Source: an uncultured Geobacter sp. (GTDB lineage Bacteria > Desulfobacterota > Desulfuromonadia > Geobacterales > Geobacteraceae). Taken from it: 64,000 bases of DNA. The stretch spans positions 1-64,000 of the forward strand of contig CAIYDQ010000342.1 of assembly GCA_903925075.1 (NCBI GenBank). Direction: 5' to 3'. The translations under genes and the position numbers were made by a program. This document shows, one piece after another, positions 23,850-32,488 of the stretch. The first letter of the stretch is position 1. Every line of letters starts with the position of its first letter. The notes beneath the pieces were generated by a model. The model searched no databases and was not told the DNA's origin. It saw nothing but the letters and a program-made list of their open reading frames with translations.

Positions 23850-24557
23850 ATGTACGCACTGTCGGAAAAGGGTGAACGCATCCGCGCCATGTTCGGGAGC
23901 ATCGCCCCGCGCTACGACCTTTTGAACAGGCTGCTTTCGCTTGGCATCGACCGTCGTTGGCGCCGTTTCGCCGTCGGCAAGATCGGCCTGTCGGGCGCGG
24001 GCCGGGTCCTGGACGTGGCGACCGGCACCGGAGACGTGGCCCTGGAGATCGCCTCCCAGACCCCCGCCTCCGTCAGCATAGTGGGCGTCGACTTTTGCCC
24101 GGAGATGGTGGAGCTCGGGCGCGTCAAGGTGCAGGCATCGCGCCACGCCGGCCGCATCACCCTGCAGGTGGCGCCCTGCGAGGAGATACCCTACGAAGAT
24201 CGCAGCTTCGACGCCGCCACCATCTCCTTCGGCATCAGGAACGTGGTAGACCGGCACAAGGGGCTTAGCGAGATGCGCCGCGTGCTGAAAGACGGCGGCA
24301 GGATCGTGATCCTGGAATTCTCCACCCCGACCTCCCCCCTCTTCAGGTCCTTGTACCATTTCTATTTCCTGAAGATGCTCCCCGTCATCGGCGGCGCCTT
24401 TTCCAGGTTCAGCGCCTACCGCTACCTCCCCGATTCGGTGCTGGAATTCCCTTCCCGCCAGCGTTTCGAGGCGATGATGGCCGAGGTGGGCTTCAAGGAC
24501 GTGCGGCATTTCGACCTGACCGGCGGCATCGCCACCGTCTACCTCGGCACGCGCTGA
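23850..24557 (+). CDS. menG: Demethylmenaquinone methyltransferase
   Basis: A 235-residue class I SAM-dependent methyltransferase of the UbiE/MenG family, which methylates demethylmenaquinone in the last step of menaquinone synthesis. Motif I is VLDVATGTGDVALEI near residue 53; family blocks include PRYDLLNRLLSLGIDRRWR, SISFGIRNVVDR-like ATISFGIRNVVDRHKGL, EMRRVLKDGGRIVILEFSTP and FRFSAYRYLPDSV-like SRFSAYRYLPDSVLEFP. A GGTAGGGA site lies before the ATG. It is divergent from the diadenylate cyclase gene. Its stop codon overlaps the ATG of the following lipoprotein by one base. Confidence 0.93.
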   Translation: MYALSEKGERIRAMFGSIAPRYDLLNRLLSLGIDRRWRRFAVGKIGLSGAGRVLDVATGTGDVALEIASQTPASVSIVGVDFCPEMVELGRVKVQASRHAGRITLQVAPCEEIPYEDRSFDAATISFGIRNVVDRHKGLSEMRRVLKDGGRIVILEFSTPTSPLFRSLYHFYFLKMLPVIGGAFSRFSAYRYLPDSVLEFPSRQRFEAMMAEVGFKDVRHFDLTGGIATVYLGTR

Positions 24558-25099
24558 TGGCCATGCGAGAGCGAGCGGAGCAGCCAATCATCGAGACGCG
24601 GAGTTTGAGGCTGAAGGCGCTTTTCTCTACCTTGGCCGTCGCCAGCTGCCTGGCCCTTGCTGGCTGCGGCGGAGGTGGCGGTGGCGGAGCAGCGGGCGGC
24701 GGCAGTTCGGCGAAGCTGAGGCTGAAACTGGCCGGGACGGCTACTAACGGAGGCGTCGCCAAAGCGGTGCAGGCAACGGTCACCCTTCCCGACGGCGTCA
24801 CGGTGAAGGCATCGCCCGCCGGAGATCTCGACCCGACCACCGCCGCCGCATCCGGAGTGGCCCCCCTCGGTGCCTTGTTCGCGTCCCATTACCGGGCTGC
24901 CGCGGCCGGCCAAGCCGGCAGCGTGACCATGGCGCTGGTCTCCACCAGCGGTCTTTCCTCCGGCGAATTCGCCTTCATCGTCTGCGATATCGCCGCAGGG
25001 AAGTCGGTAACCGCGGCGGATTTCGCCTTGTCCGACCAACAGGTGGTCAACGATCAAGGAGCGGTGCCCGGTTTGACCATCGCGTTAACGCTCGACTGA
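24557..25099 (+). CDS. Hypothetical Gly-rich lipoprotein
   Basis: A 180-residue predicted lipoprotein. An N-terminal charged stretch precedes the hydrophobic segment and lipobox LALAGC (Cys near residue 37), followed directly by a run of glycines and a short Gly/Ser linker. The mature part (about 130 residues) reads as beta-rich: LRLKLAGTA, VQATVTLPDGVTVKA, AGSVTMALVSTSGL, EFAFIVCDIAAGKSV, GLTIALTLD. This resembles the cohesin- or Ig-like lipoproteins frequent in this lineage but I do not recognise the family. The start overlaps the menG stop, so translation is coupled; a second ATG 6 bp later is possible. No function can be given. Confidence 0.7.
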   Translation: MAMRERAEQPIIETRSLRLKALFSTLAVASCLALAGCGGGGGGGAAGGGSSAKLRLKLAGTATNGGVAKAVQATVTLPDGVTVKASPAGDLDPTTAAASGVAPLGALFASHYRAAAAGQAGSVTMALVSTSGLSSGEFAFIVCDIAAGKSVTAADFALSDQQVVNDQGAVPGLTIALTLD

Positions 25100-25121
25100 A
25101 ACGCTCCCAGTTAGCTGCGGG

Positions 25122-25691
25122 TTAGGCCTTGCGAAACAGCACCCGCGCCACCGGGGTGCCATGGGAAAGATCTTCCTCAAGTAGCAGGATATCTCCGGCG
25201 AACCAGGAGAAAAGCCGCTCCAGTTCCCCCGATTGCAGCAGATAATCCTTGCAGTGTTCCCCCTCAAGACCCGGATCGCTCAGGATGGTCTCCATCAAAA
25301 TAACGCCGCCTGACGCCAGGGAGGCCACCATCTCCGGGATCATCGGCCTCAGCAGGAAATTGAAGTCGACGATCAGGTCGTAGACCCCCTGCAGCCGGTA
25401 ATCCTCCAGATCGGCGACGATAAAATCCACCGAGACACCCACCTGCTCCGCCCGCGCCCGTCCCCTTTCCACACCCAGCTCAGAAATGTCGATGGCGCTC
25501 ACCTGGAAGCCGTGTTGCGCCAGAAAGATGGCGTTTCGCCCCTCGCCGCAGGCGATGTCCAGCGCCCGCCTCCCCGCGACCAGCGCGCAGACCCGTTCCA
25601 CGCTCCTGGCCAAGAACTTGGACGGCGTGAAGGAAAACATGTAATCCTTGCCGCCGTAGCGTTGGTTCCATTTGACGCGATCTGACTCCAT
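25122..25691 (-). CDS. Class I SAM-dependent methyltransferase (TehB-like)
   Basis: A 189-residue soluble methyltransferase. The start WNQRYGGKDYMFSFTPSKFL is of the TehB/thiopurine S-methyltransferase-like type; motif I is ALDIACGEGRNAIFLAQHG near residue 44, motif II VDFIVADLEDYRL, and motif III DLIVDFNFLLRPMI. Targets in this group include small molecules and metalloids such as tellurite; none can be assigned. It starts with GGGGGTGAG before the ATG. It is convergent with the lipoprotein gene and divergent from the small 87-residue gene, with a 9-bp repeat array in the divergent gap. Confidence 0.8.
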   Translation of the reverse strand: MESDRVKWNQRYGGKDYMFSFTPSKFLARSVERVCALVAGRRALDIACGEGRNAIFLAQHGFQVSAIDISELGVERGRARAEQVGVSVDFIVADLEDYRLQGVYDLIVDFNFLLRPMIPEMVASLASGGVILMETILSDPGLEGEHCKDYLLQSGELERLFSWFAGDILLLEEDLSHGTPVARVLFRKA

Positions 25692-25781
25692 CTTCTCACC
25701 CCCTCTTGGATTTGTCGGTGGTCGGCGCTGGTAGTCTGGGTACTTTTCGCCGAGATGTCAACCGTCTTGGCGGTGATCTTT

Positions 25782-25870
25782 ATGGGAATTATGGGAATTA
25801 TGGGAATTATGGGAATTATGGGAATTATGGGAATTATGGGAATTATGGGAATTATGGGAAGTATGGGAAT
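25782..25870. repeat. 9-bp tandem repeat: eight perfect ATGGGAATT units plus variants
   Basis: Eight identical units (25782-25853) are followed by ATGGGAAGT and a partial ATGGGAAT. It is the longest array in the window and the only one in a divergent gap. Because 9 is a multiple of 3, several frames stay open through it, giving spurious (GIM)n, (NYG)n and (IPI)n translations. Confidence 0.9.
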
Positions 25871-25968
25871 GCAGCAGCGGTTGTGGAGGTTTTTCGGGGG
25901 CGCTCGGCACTTGCGACATATTCTGTCGCGCACCTGTGGTTTACTGGGGAAAACCAAGGAGGTGCACC

Positions 25969-26232
25969 ATGATCTATCTGACCAACGACGCGCTGGACCA
26001 GGCGGTATATTTCGACTTGCGCCGCAGCGAACCTCACCGAAGGGGAAACCGCATCGACCAGGTCTATTTCGGACTGCTGGGCAACGGGGTTCACGAGGTG
26101 GCGGTCACTCTCAGGAAATGCCGCGGCAACGTGGAGATCGCTTTCGGCAAGAGCGACTTGTTCAGTTTCATCGAGGAGCAGGCGCTGCGCCGGCTGCTGG
26201 GCGAGGCGGTGACGGATGACACCATGCATTGA
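25969..26232 (+). CDS. Small conserved-looking hypothetical protein
   Basis: An 87-residue soluble protein (MIYLTNDALDQAVYFDLRRSEPHRRG...). AAGGAGGTG 5 bp before the ATG is a strong ribosome binding site, and codon choice is like that of neighbouring genes, so it is probably real. It has no signal peptide or membrane segment. A short beta-alpha pattern (VYFGLLGNGVHEVAVTLRK, VEIAFGKSDLFSFIEEQALRRLL) suggests one compact domain. I do not recognise the family. It stands alone between the repeat array and the acyl-CoA synthetase gene, which starts 88 bp later. Confidence 0.6.
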   Translation: MIYLTNDALDQAVYFDLRRSEPHRRGNRIDQVYFGLLGNGVHEVAVTLRKCRGNVEIAFGKSDLFSFIEEQALRRLLGEAVTDDTMH

Positions 26233-26320
26233 GCGCTTAGGAGACGATGTTTGAGCTAGCCGCGCCCACTGTTTCTTGCTATAAGTATCCGGTCGCCATT
26301 ACGGGGTAGGAGAAAGCCGC

Positions 26321-28180
26321 TTGCAGACCATCGATTCCTTGTTGCAATCGCGTTGCCAGACCTTTGCCGATAGAACCGCGCTGCGCGAGAAGGTCGCCGG
26401 CGTCTGGCAGGAAACCCGCTACCGCGAACTCTGGGAGTGCTCGGGCAGGATCGCCTCGGGCCTGCTCAAACGCGGCTTTCAGCCCGGCGACCACGCCGCG
26501 CTGCTGGCCCCCTCTTCCAGCCGCTGGGTCGCGAGCTACCTCGGCATCCTGAGGGCGGGCGGCGTCGCCGTGCCGATCGACAAGGAGCTGAAGAGCGCCG
26601 AATTGCGCCACATCCTTACCGACTGCGCGGCGCGGGTAGTGTTCACCGACTCCGCCTGGCTGGAAGGGGTACTCGAATGCGCGCCCGCGCTCCAGACGCT
26701 GGAGGAGATCGTGTTGTTGCACCCGGCCAAGGATCGAAAAAGCGACCCGGGGACGGCCCGGGCCTTGGCGGCGCTCCTCGACGAATGGCACGGCTTGGTG
26801 AACAGCCTCGCCATCCCCCCGGAGCGGGCGGGCAGGATCGAGACCCTGGCCAGCCAGTTGCACCGCCTTTTGAGCTCGGCCACCGGCAAGGTGACGGAAC
26901 CCGAATGGCAGGACCCTTTCTCCCCCACCCTCGCCATACGCACGGCCATGCTCCGGGACGGCAGGATCATGCCGCTGGACGCCCTGCTAAAGGACGCAAC
27001 GCCGCCCCCCTCGCCGCGCAACGCCGACGACACCGCCGTCATCCTTTACACTTCAGGAACCACCGGGCGCTCCAAAGGGGCCATGCTCTCCCACAGCAAT
27101 ATCGTCTCCAATCTGCAGGGGGCGGTCAGCCACTTCAACCTTGACGACAGCATGCACACCCTCTCCTTTCTGCCGATCAACCACATCTTCGAACAGGTGC
27201 TTGGCATCCTGTTACCGCTTTGCATGGGGGGCAAGGTCTCCTTCGCCGAATCGCTGAAGAAGTTGGGTGAGAACCTGGCCGAGGTGCAGCCGACCTTCCT
27301 GCTCGGCGTACCCGCGGTCTACAAGATGCTCCTGGACCGGATCCGCAAGAACGTGGCATCGAAAAAACTCTCCCGGATGCTCTTTTCCATCCCGGTCACC
27401 CGCCCGCTGATCACCTCCAAGGTGAAGAAGGCCTTCGGGGCCGGCACCATCTTCATCAGCGGCGGCGCGGCGCTCGATCCGGCCGTCGCCCGCGGGCTCT
27501 TGTCCTTCGGCCTCAGCATCTACCAGGGGTACGGCATAACGGAGACCTCGCCGGTGATCTCCGCCGAGAAGCCGGGCTTCATGCGACTGGGCACCGTCGG
27601 CTGCCTGCTGAACGAGGTGCAGGTCCGCATCGACAATCCCAACGAGGATCGGATCGGCGAGGTGGTGGTCAAAGGCCCCAACGTGATGCAGGGGTACTAC
27701 AACAACCCGCAGGCCACCGCCGAGGTGCTACGGGACGGCTGGTACCATACCGGCGACCTGGGACGGCTCGACCCCGACGGCTTCCTGTCGATCTGCGGCA
27801 GGCTGAAAAACCTGATCGTCACCCCCAACGGCAAGAACGTCTATCCCGAAGAGGTCGAAAACGAACTGCTGAAAAGCCCTTACATAGCGGAAGCAATGGT
27901 CTACGGGCACAAAGTCGGCCCGGTCGCGGAGGAAGTGCACGCGGTGATCCATCCCAACCAGGAAGAGATCGACAACTATGCGATCAGGCACGGCATCGCC
28001 TCCTTGTCGCTGAGCAACGTGGAGCAGTTGATCCGTGACGAAGTGCTGGCTGCGGGCAAGGAGCTTGCCGATTACAAGCGGGTGAAGCGCTTCACGCTGC
28101 GCGAAGACGAGTTCCCGAAGACCACCACCAGAAAGATCAAGCGCTTTGCCGTCGAGGCCAGCGTCTCCATGCACGACTGA
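26321..28180 (+). CDS. Long-chain acyl-CoA synthetase / AMP-dependent ligase
   Basis: A 619-residue ANL-superfamily ligase that activates a fatty acid with ATP and CoA. The P-loop-like motif is AVILYTSGTTGRSKGAMLSH near residue 245; the second core motif is YQGYGITETSPVISAEK; the hinge and C-terminal motifs are DGWYHTGDLGRLDPDGFL and KNVYPEEVENEL. An insert near residues 130-210 with the text KDRKSDPGTARALAALLDEW is longer than in many homologues. The start is TTG, supported by GTAGGAG 8 bp upstream. It lies upstream of fadL and a lipase, in line with use of scavenged fatty acids. A bacterial FAA1/FadD15-like role is likely, the chain length is not known. Confidence 0.88.
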   Translation: MQTIDSLLQSRCQTFADRTALREKVAGVWQETRYRELWECSGRIASGLLKRGFQPGDHAALLAPSSSRWVASYLGILRAGGVAVPIDKELKSAELRHILTDCAARVVFTDSAWLEGVLECAPALQTLEEIVLLHPAKDRKSDPGTARALAALLDEWHGLVNSLAIPPERAGRIETLASQLHRLLSSATGKVTEPEWQDPFSPTLAIRTAMLRDGRIMPLDALLKDATPPPSPRNADDTAVILYTSGTTGRSKGAMLSHSNIVSNLQGAVSHFNLDDSMHTLSFLPINHIFEQVLGILLPLCMGGKVSFAESLKKLGENLAEVQPTFLLGVPAVYKMLLDRIRKNVASKKLSRMLFSIPVTRPLITSKVKKAFGAGTIFISGGAALDPAVARGLLSFGLSIYQGYGITETSPVISAEKPGFMRLGTVGCLLNEVQVRIDNPNEDRIGEVVVKGPNVMQGYYNNPQATAEVLRDGWYHTGDLGRLDPDGFLSICGRLKNLIVTPNGKNVYPEEVENELLKSPYIAEAMVYGHKVGPVAEEVHAVIHPNQEEIDNYAIRHGIASLSLSNVEQLIRDEVLAAGKELADYKRVKRFTLREDEFPKTTTRKIKRFAVEASVSMHD

Positions 28181-28270
28181 AACCACGCCGGACGCGCTCT
28201 CCCTGCGCCAATCGCCCCCCCCCTCCCCCTCGCTACCCCCCCACATGAATTATCATAAACTAATATTAGC

Positions 28271-28299
28271 TTGACTTAACAAGAGGCCGACGGTAGTAT
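28271..28299 (+). promoter_or_regulatory. Promoter of the fadL-lipase pair
   Basis: TTGACT (28271-28276), 17 bp, TAGTAT (28294-28299). The leader to the ATG at 28434 is about 128 nt, long enough for control elements; I recognised no known riboswitch in it. The remaining part of this 253-bp gap is C-rich sequence after the acyl-CoA synthetase stop. Confidence 0.7.
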
Positions 28300-28433
28300 C
28301 ACCCCTCGCCACTCCCTCCACCGACGACTCCGGCTGCGGGGGGGGTCTACTCTCACGAGATGCGTAGCCATCGAAAAGGGAAATTGCCGTAGGCACAGGG
28401 CATCGCCTGATCCGTTTCCGCGAGGAGAGCCAA

Positions 28434-29798
28434 ATGAGAATGAACCTGTTATGCGCTGTGGTGGTCGGTGCCATCTGGGGGGTGAGCAGCGGCGTTTCTT
28501 ACGGCGCGGGCTTCAAGATCAGCGAGCAGGGGGCGAAGGCGATGGCCATGGGCAACGCCTTTGCCGCTCAGGCCGACGACCCTTCCGCCCTGTACTACAA
28601 CCCCGCCGGCATCGCCTTTCTACCCGGAGCGCAGGTGAGCCTGGGCTCCCTAGCCATACTGGTGCCGCAGACCGAGTTCAACGGCACCACGCCGTTGACC
28701 GGCAATCCCCCCTTGGGCACCGGGTTTTCCACGGTCTCGGAAAGGGCCAAGCGCGACCTGTTCATCGCCCCGACCTTGTATGCGAGCTACAGCTTCGACT
28801 CCTTCCCGGTTTCCGTCGGCATCGGCATAAACACCCTGTACCCCGTGGCCAAGAGTTGGGACGACAGCAGCGTCTTTCGCAATCAGGTCCAGAACGTCTC
28901 GATCAAGCCGATCAACTTTCAGCCCACCGTCGCCTATCGTTTCGACAACCTGAAACTCGCCGTCGCCGCCGGGCTTGACGTCAGCTACGCCATCGTATCG
29001 CTGCAAAAAGCCGCCTACAGCCCGGTGATAGACCCGAACAACCCGGCTCCTCCGCTGGGCGCCTTCGAGCTCGGGTCGCTCGGCGTGGACGGCACGGCGA
29101 CCGGCGTAGGATACAACTTCGGAGTCAGATGGAAACCGCGCGACCAGGTTATCTTCGGCCTCGCCTACCGCAGCCGGCTCACCCTCGACGTGAAGGGGGA
29201 CGCCAATTTCCTGGCGACCACGCCCACGGGATTTGGAGCGATCGGCCTTCCCAGCGCCGCCGTTTTCCCCTACTCCCGCGCCCGCGCCACCAGCACCGCC
29301 TCGACCAGCATCACCCTTCCCGACACCCTCGACCTCGCCGTCGCCTGGCTGCCGACCGAGCGGCTCACCCTGGAGTTCGACGCCACCAGGACCGGCTGGA
29401 GTTGCTTCGACAAGTTGCTGATCAATTTCGACAACCCGCAGTTGGCGGTCTTCAACAACAAGCCCGACCCGAAGAACTGGCAGGACGTCTGGAGCTACAA
29501 GTTCGGCGGGCAGTACGCGCTGAACGGCAAGCTGGACCTGCGCGCCGGCTACTCGTTCGACACCACCCCGGTTCCCGACGCGACCGTCGATCCGCTGCTT
29601 CCCGACGCCGACCGCCACAGCTTCGCCTTCGGAGCCGGCATCCACAACGAGCTGGCCACCCTGGACCTGGCCTACATGTGGGTGCACTTTTCGGAGCGCG
29701 CAGTGCACAACCAGGACCCGAGCACCCTGCGCGGCGAAAACGGCACGTTCAAGAGCGACGCCTACCTGCTCGCGGCCAACCTGACCTTCAAGTTCTAA
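28434..29798 (+). CDS. fadL: OmpP1/FadL/TodX-family outer membrane transporter
   Basis: A 454-residue outer membrane barrel for uptake of long-chain fatty acids or other hydrophobic compounds. A signal peptide ends near residue 25 (SYGA), and the mature start AGFKISEQGAKAMAMGNAFAA with DDPSALYYNPAGIAFLPG is the family hallmark hatch region including the NPAG motif. Strands with alternating aromatic residues follow, ending in the C-terminal LLAANLTFKF, with Phe as last residue as expected for BAM recognition. GAGGAG lies before the ATG. It is followed after 35 bp by a VolA-like lipase gene and preceded by an acyl-CoA synthetase, giving a lipase-porin-ligase order of supply. Confidence 0.9.
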   Translation: MRMNLLCAVVVGAIWGVSSGVSYGAGFKISEQGAKAMAMGNAFAAQADDPSALYYNPAGIAFLPGAQVSLGSLAILVPQTEFNGTTPLTGNPPLGTGFSTVSERAKRDLFIAPTLYASYSFDSFPVSVGIGINTLYPVAKSWDDSSVFRNQVQNVSIKPINFQPTVAYRFDNLKLAVAAGLDVSYAIVSLQKAAYSPVIDPNNPAPPLGAFELGSLGVDGTATGVGYNFGVRWKPRDQVIFGLAYRSRLTLDVKGDANFLATTPTGFGAIGLPSAAVFPYSRARATSTASTSITLPDTLDLAVAWLPTERLTLEFDATRTGWSCFDKLLINFDNPQLAVFNNKPDPKNWQDVWSYKFGGQYALNGKLDLRAGYSFDTTPVPDATVDPLLPDADRHSFAFGAGIHNELATLDLAYMWVHFSERAVHNQDPSTLRGENGTFKSDAYLLAANLTFKF

Positions 29799-29833
29799 GT
29801 TGATGCCCTTTACCCCTTCGCCGAGGTGACACC

Positions 29834-32302
29834 ATGCGACGCTTCTTCCTCTACCCGCTGTTCCTGTTGGCCCTGGGTTGCAGTTCCGGCACCGGGGTGT
29901 CGGAGAGCGTCAGCCCGAACGCGGCGCTCTTCGATCCGACCACCTCCACCGTGCCGCTGCCAAACGTCCTCGCCACGGCGACGGCGAAAGATCCGATCAC
30001 CCAGTTCACCGACCCGGCAACCGGCAACGTCGTGCTGCGCCCGGCCAACGCGCCGATGAATCCGCTGGAGGCGCTCGCCTACGTGGACCTGCGCGAGGTG
30101 GGGGGGAGCCACGCGGTTTCCGGGGTGAACGCGCCCATCTACATCCGCTTCACCGCTCCGCTGGTCCCCTCGACGGTGAACGGCGCCAACATCAAGGTCT
30201 TTCAAATTACCCCGGACACGCCCAGCCCGACCGCCCCGGAAAATAACGCCCTGCGTTTCAGCGACGTCACCGGCATGTTCAGCTTCAACTACAGCGCCGG
30301 GAGCAGCGATCTCCAGTTGTTTCCCAATTTCCCGCTGCTGCCGGCGACCCGCTATCTTTACCTGGTGACCGACAGGGTGAAGGACGCGGCCACCGGCGCC
30401 TCGGTGAGCAGTTCGGTGTACTTCGACGCGCTTAAATCCGCCGCCCCGTTGGGCGGCCCGTTCGCGACGCTGGAGGCGATCCGGGCGAACGTCCTGGATG
30501 CCGGCGGCACCAGCATCGTTTTTTCCGGCTACGCCAAGGTGATGAACGACCTGATCGCCTCCTCCCCCGTCACTACCGTCGCCAGCCGTAACGAGATCGC
30601 CCTGCTCGGCCGCTTCATCACCACGGCGGCGGGCTTCATCGCCACCGACCCTGCCAATCCGGTCGGCAGCCTGGTGCCTATGGAGAGCGCGCTGCGGGCC
30701 TTCGCCGCCGGCAACGGCCTGCCGGGGGGGCTTCCCGGCAAGGACTGGGCGGGCGCCGGGCTGAACTCGGTGGCGGTGGACGCCCCGGCGCTAAGCCCCA
30801 GCGCCTATTGGACGCTCGTTTCCAACGGCGCCCTGGTCGGCGCTCCCCCGAGCGTGGGCGCGGTGGTCACGGGCAGTATCGCCAGCGCCGACCTCTCCAT
30901 GAACCCGGTGGCGGTCTCGCTCGACAAAACGACCATCAACCGCAACCTCCTTTTCAACAACTACAGCGCCGCCGCTTCGGTCGTGCAGCCGTTTCGCGAC
31001 CAGAGCACGGGGAAACTCACCGGCTTTTATTACGCAGACCGCCGGATACCTTTCGTCTATATAACGCCTGCCGGCATCCCGCCGGCCGCCGGCTGGCCGC
31101 TGGCGATCTTTCAGCACGGCATCAACGGGCAAAAGGAACAGGCGATCGCCGTGGCCGGCGCGCTCAGCGCTGCGGGCGTCGCCGTGGTCGCCATAGATCT
31201 CCCGCGCCACGGCCAACTGGCCATTGCGGGACACGCCTCCAGTACGCTTTGGGGCCAGGATTTCATCGCCTTGGGCGCGCCGCTCGCCGCCCGCTCCAAC
31301 GTCCAGCAGGCAGCCTTCAACCTTGACCGGCTGGAGATGACCATCGGCTTTGGCGCGCTCGGCCAGGGATTCGCCGCGCTGGGAGCCATCGCGCCCGATC
31401 CCGTTCACAAACCGACCTACCTCGGCATCAGTCTGGGCTCCATCGTCGGGGCCTATTATCTGGCGGGCAACACCACTTTGAGCCAGAGCGCGGGTCAGCC
31501 TCCCTACACCCGGGACTCGCTGAACGCCGACATGAGAGGGCTTTTGAACGTGCCCGGCGGCCGCGTGGCCTACCTGCTGAAGGACAGCGTCGACTTCGGA
31601 CCCGGCATCAGCGCCGGGCTGGCCGGCAAGGGGATCGTCGCCGGCACGCCGACCTACATTCAATTTTTTCTGCTCACCCAAGCCGTCTTCGATCCGGCCG
31701 ATCCGGCCACCATGACCACGCCGCTGCCGAACCTGCAGAGCGCGGACCTGCTTCCTTCGCGGCTCTCGGGGCGGGTCGCCGTGCAGGAGGCGACCAGCAC
31801 CAGCTTCAACGCCGCCGGGACGCCGCTAAACGGGGACCTGGTGATACCCAACTCCAGCACCCGCTACTTCGGCAACGCCCTGGGGGGGCGCGGCGTACTC
31901 GGCACCCCGGCGGCTCTGGCCGTGGCTCCCGGTTTCAAGCAGTTGAGCTACGCCTCGGGCCGCATCCCCGCGCCGTTCATGTTCACCCTGGCCGGCGGAA
32001 GCCCGGTCCCCAAGACCGCCCCTGCCGCCGACAGCGCCGCCGCGCCCGGACCGCGCGAGGGCTATTTCCAATTCGACCAGCCCGACGTCAGCCACGGTTT
32101 CCTGATCGACCAGGCGAGCTCGCCGGTCAGCATTCAGCTCGCCCAGCGGCAGATGGTCTACTTCGTGACCGATACCGGACTGGTGGTGGATCCGACCATC
32201 GCCAGCGCCGCCCTCCCCAAGATGGCGGTCGGCGCCGGGCCGGGCGCGGGCATGAAATGGAAAGTGACCCCGCCGGCAACGATGAGGATTTTCGGTTATT
32301 AA
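29834..32302 (+). CDS. VolA/Pla-1-like outer membrane lipoprotein lipase
   Basis: An 822-residue predicted surface or periplasmic lipoprotein. The lipobox is LLALGC (Cys near residue 16). Residues about 30-330 match the bacterial virulence factor lipase N-terminal type (SPNAALFDPTTSTVPLPNVL, PLEALAYVDLREVGG, LLPATRYLYLVTDRVKDAATG). The alpha/beta-hydrolase part has AIFQHGINGQKEQA for the oxyanion region, and the nucleophile elbow GISLG with Ser near residue 533; a late His is seen in DVSHGFLID. Vibrio VolA is a lysophospholipase whose gene lies by fadL; the same order is seen here. The enzyme would release fatty acids for FadL and the nearby acyl-CoA synthetase. Substrate not proven. Confidence 0.82.
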   Translation: MRRFFLYPLFLLALGCSSGTGVSESVSPNAALFDPTTSTVPLPNVLATATAKDPITQFTDPATGNVVLRPANAPMNPLEALAYVDLREVGGSHAVSGVNAPIYIRFTAPLVPSTVNGANIKVFQITPDTPSPTAPENNALRFSDVTGMFSFNYSAGSSDLQLFPNFPLLPATRYLYLVTDRVKDAATGASVSSSVYFDALKSAAPLGGPFATLEAIRANVLDAGGTSIVFSGYAKVMNDLIASSPVTTVASRNEIALLGRFITTAAGFIATDPANPVGSLVPMESALRAFAAGNGLPGGLPGKDWAGAGLNSVAVDAPALSPSAYWTLVSNGALVGAPPSVGAVVTGSIASADLSMNPVAVSLDKTTINRNLLFNNYSAAASVVQPFRDQSTGKLTGFYYADRRIPFVYITPAGIPPAAGWPLAIFQHGINGQKEQAIAVAGALSAAGVAVVAIDLPRHGQLAIAGHASSTLWGQDFIALGAPLAARSNVQQAAFNLDRLEMTIGFGALGQGFAALGAIAPDPVHKPTYLGISLGSIVGAYYLAGNTTLSQSAGQPPYTRDSLNADMRGLLNVPGGRVAYLLKDSVDFGPGISAGLAGKGIVAGTPTYIQFFLLTQAVFDPADPATMTTPLPNLQSADLLPSRLSGRVAVQEATSTSFNAAGTPLNGDLVIPNSSTRYFGNALGGRGVLGTPAALAVAPGFKQLSYASGRIPAPFMFTLAGGSPVPKTAPAADSAAAPGPREGYFQFDQPDVSHGFLIDQASSPVSIQLAQRQMVYFVTDTGLVVDPTIASAALPKMAVGAGPGAGMKWKVTPPATMRIFGY

Positions 32303-32370
32303 AACGAAGGAGGTATTTTTAAGGCGCCGACGACGCGGAGGCGAAATTCCCTCTCGACAAAATGAGGCGA

Positions 32371-32400
32371 TTGAAATATATTCCGGCAGTAGTGTATACA
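32371..32400 (+). promoter_or_regulatory. Promoter of the fumarase gene
   Basis: TTGAAA (32371-32376), 18 bp, TATACA (32395-32400), about 88 bp before the ATG. An orphan AAGGAGGT-like sequence near 32309 just after the lipase stop has no fitting gene behind it. Confidence 0.6.
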
Positions 32401-32488
32401 GTATGCCGCGCCTCGGGCATTTCTCGGCGCGATCGGCACTACCCGGCAAAATTAATCCGTCATTCCACCCAAAGGAGATCAGACCCCT

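Noticed and set aside
25706-26219. Open frames encoding (NYG)n, (GIM)n or (IPI)n repeats
   Set aside because: They come from the 9-bp tandem repeat, whose length is a multiple of three; no start signal and they overlap real genes.
28340-28430. Possible GEMM-type cyclic dinucleotide riboswitch in the fadL leader
   Set aside because: GGCACAGGGCA resembles one GEMM segment, but the second conserved part (GGGACGCAAAGCC) and the tetraloop receptor are missing, so the fold cannot form.
32305-32480. Small gene after the lipase stop, behind an AAGGAGGT sequence
   Set aside because: No ATG, GTG or TTG at a suitable distance opens a frame of useful length; the stretch holds the fumarase promoter instead.
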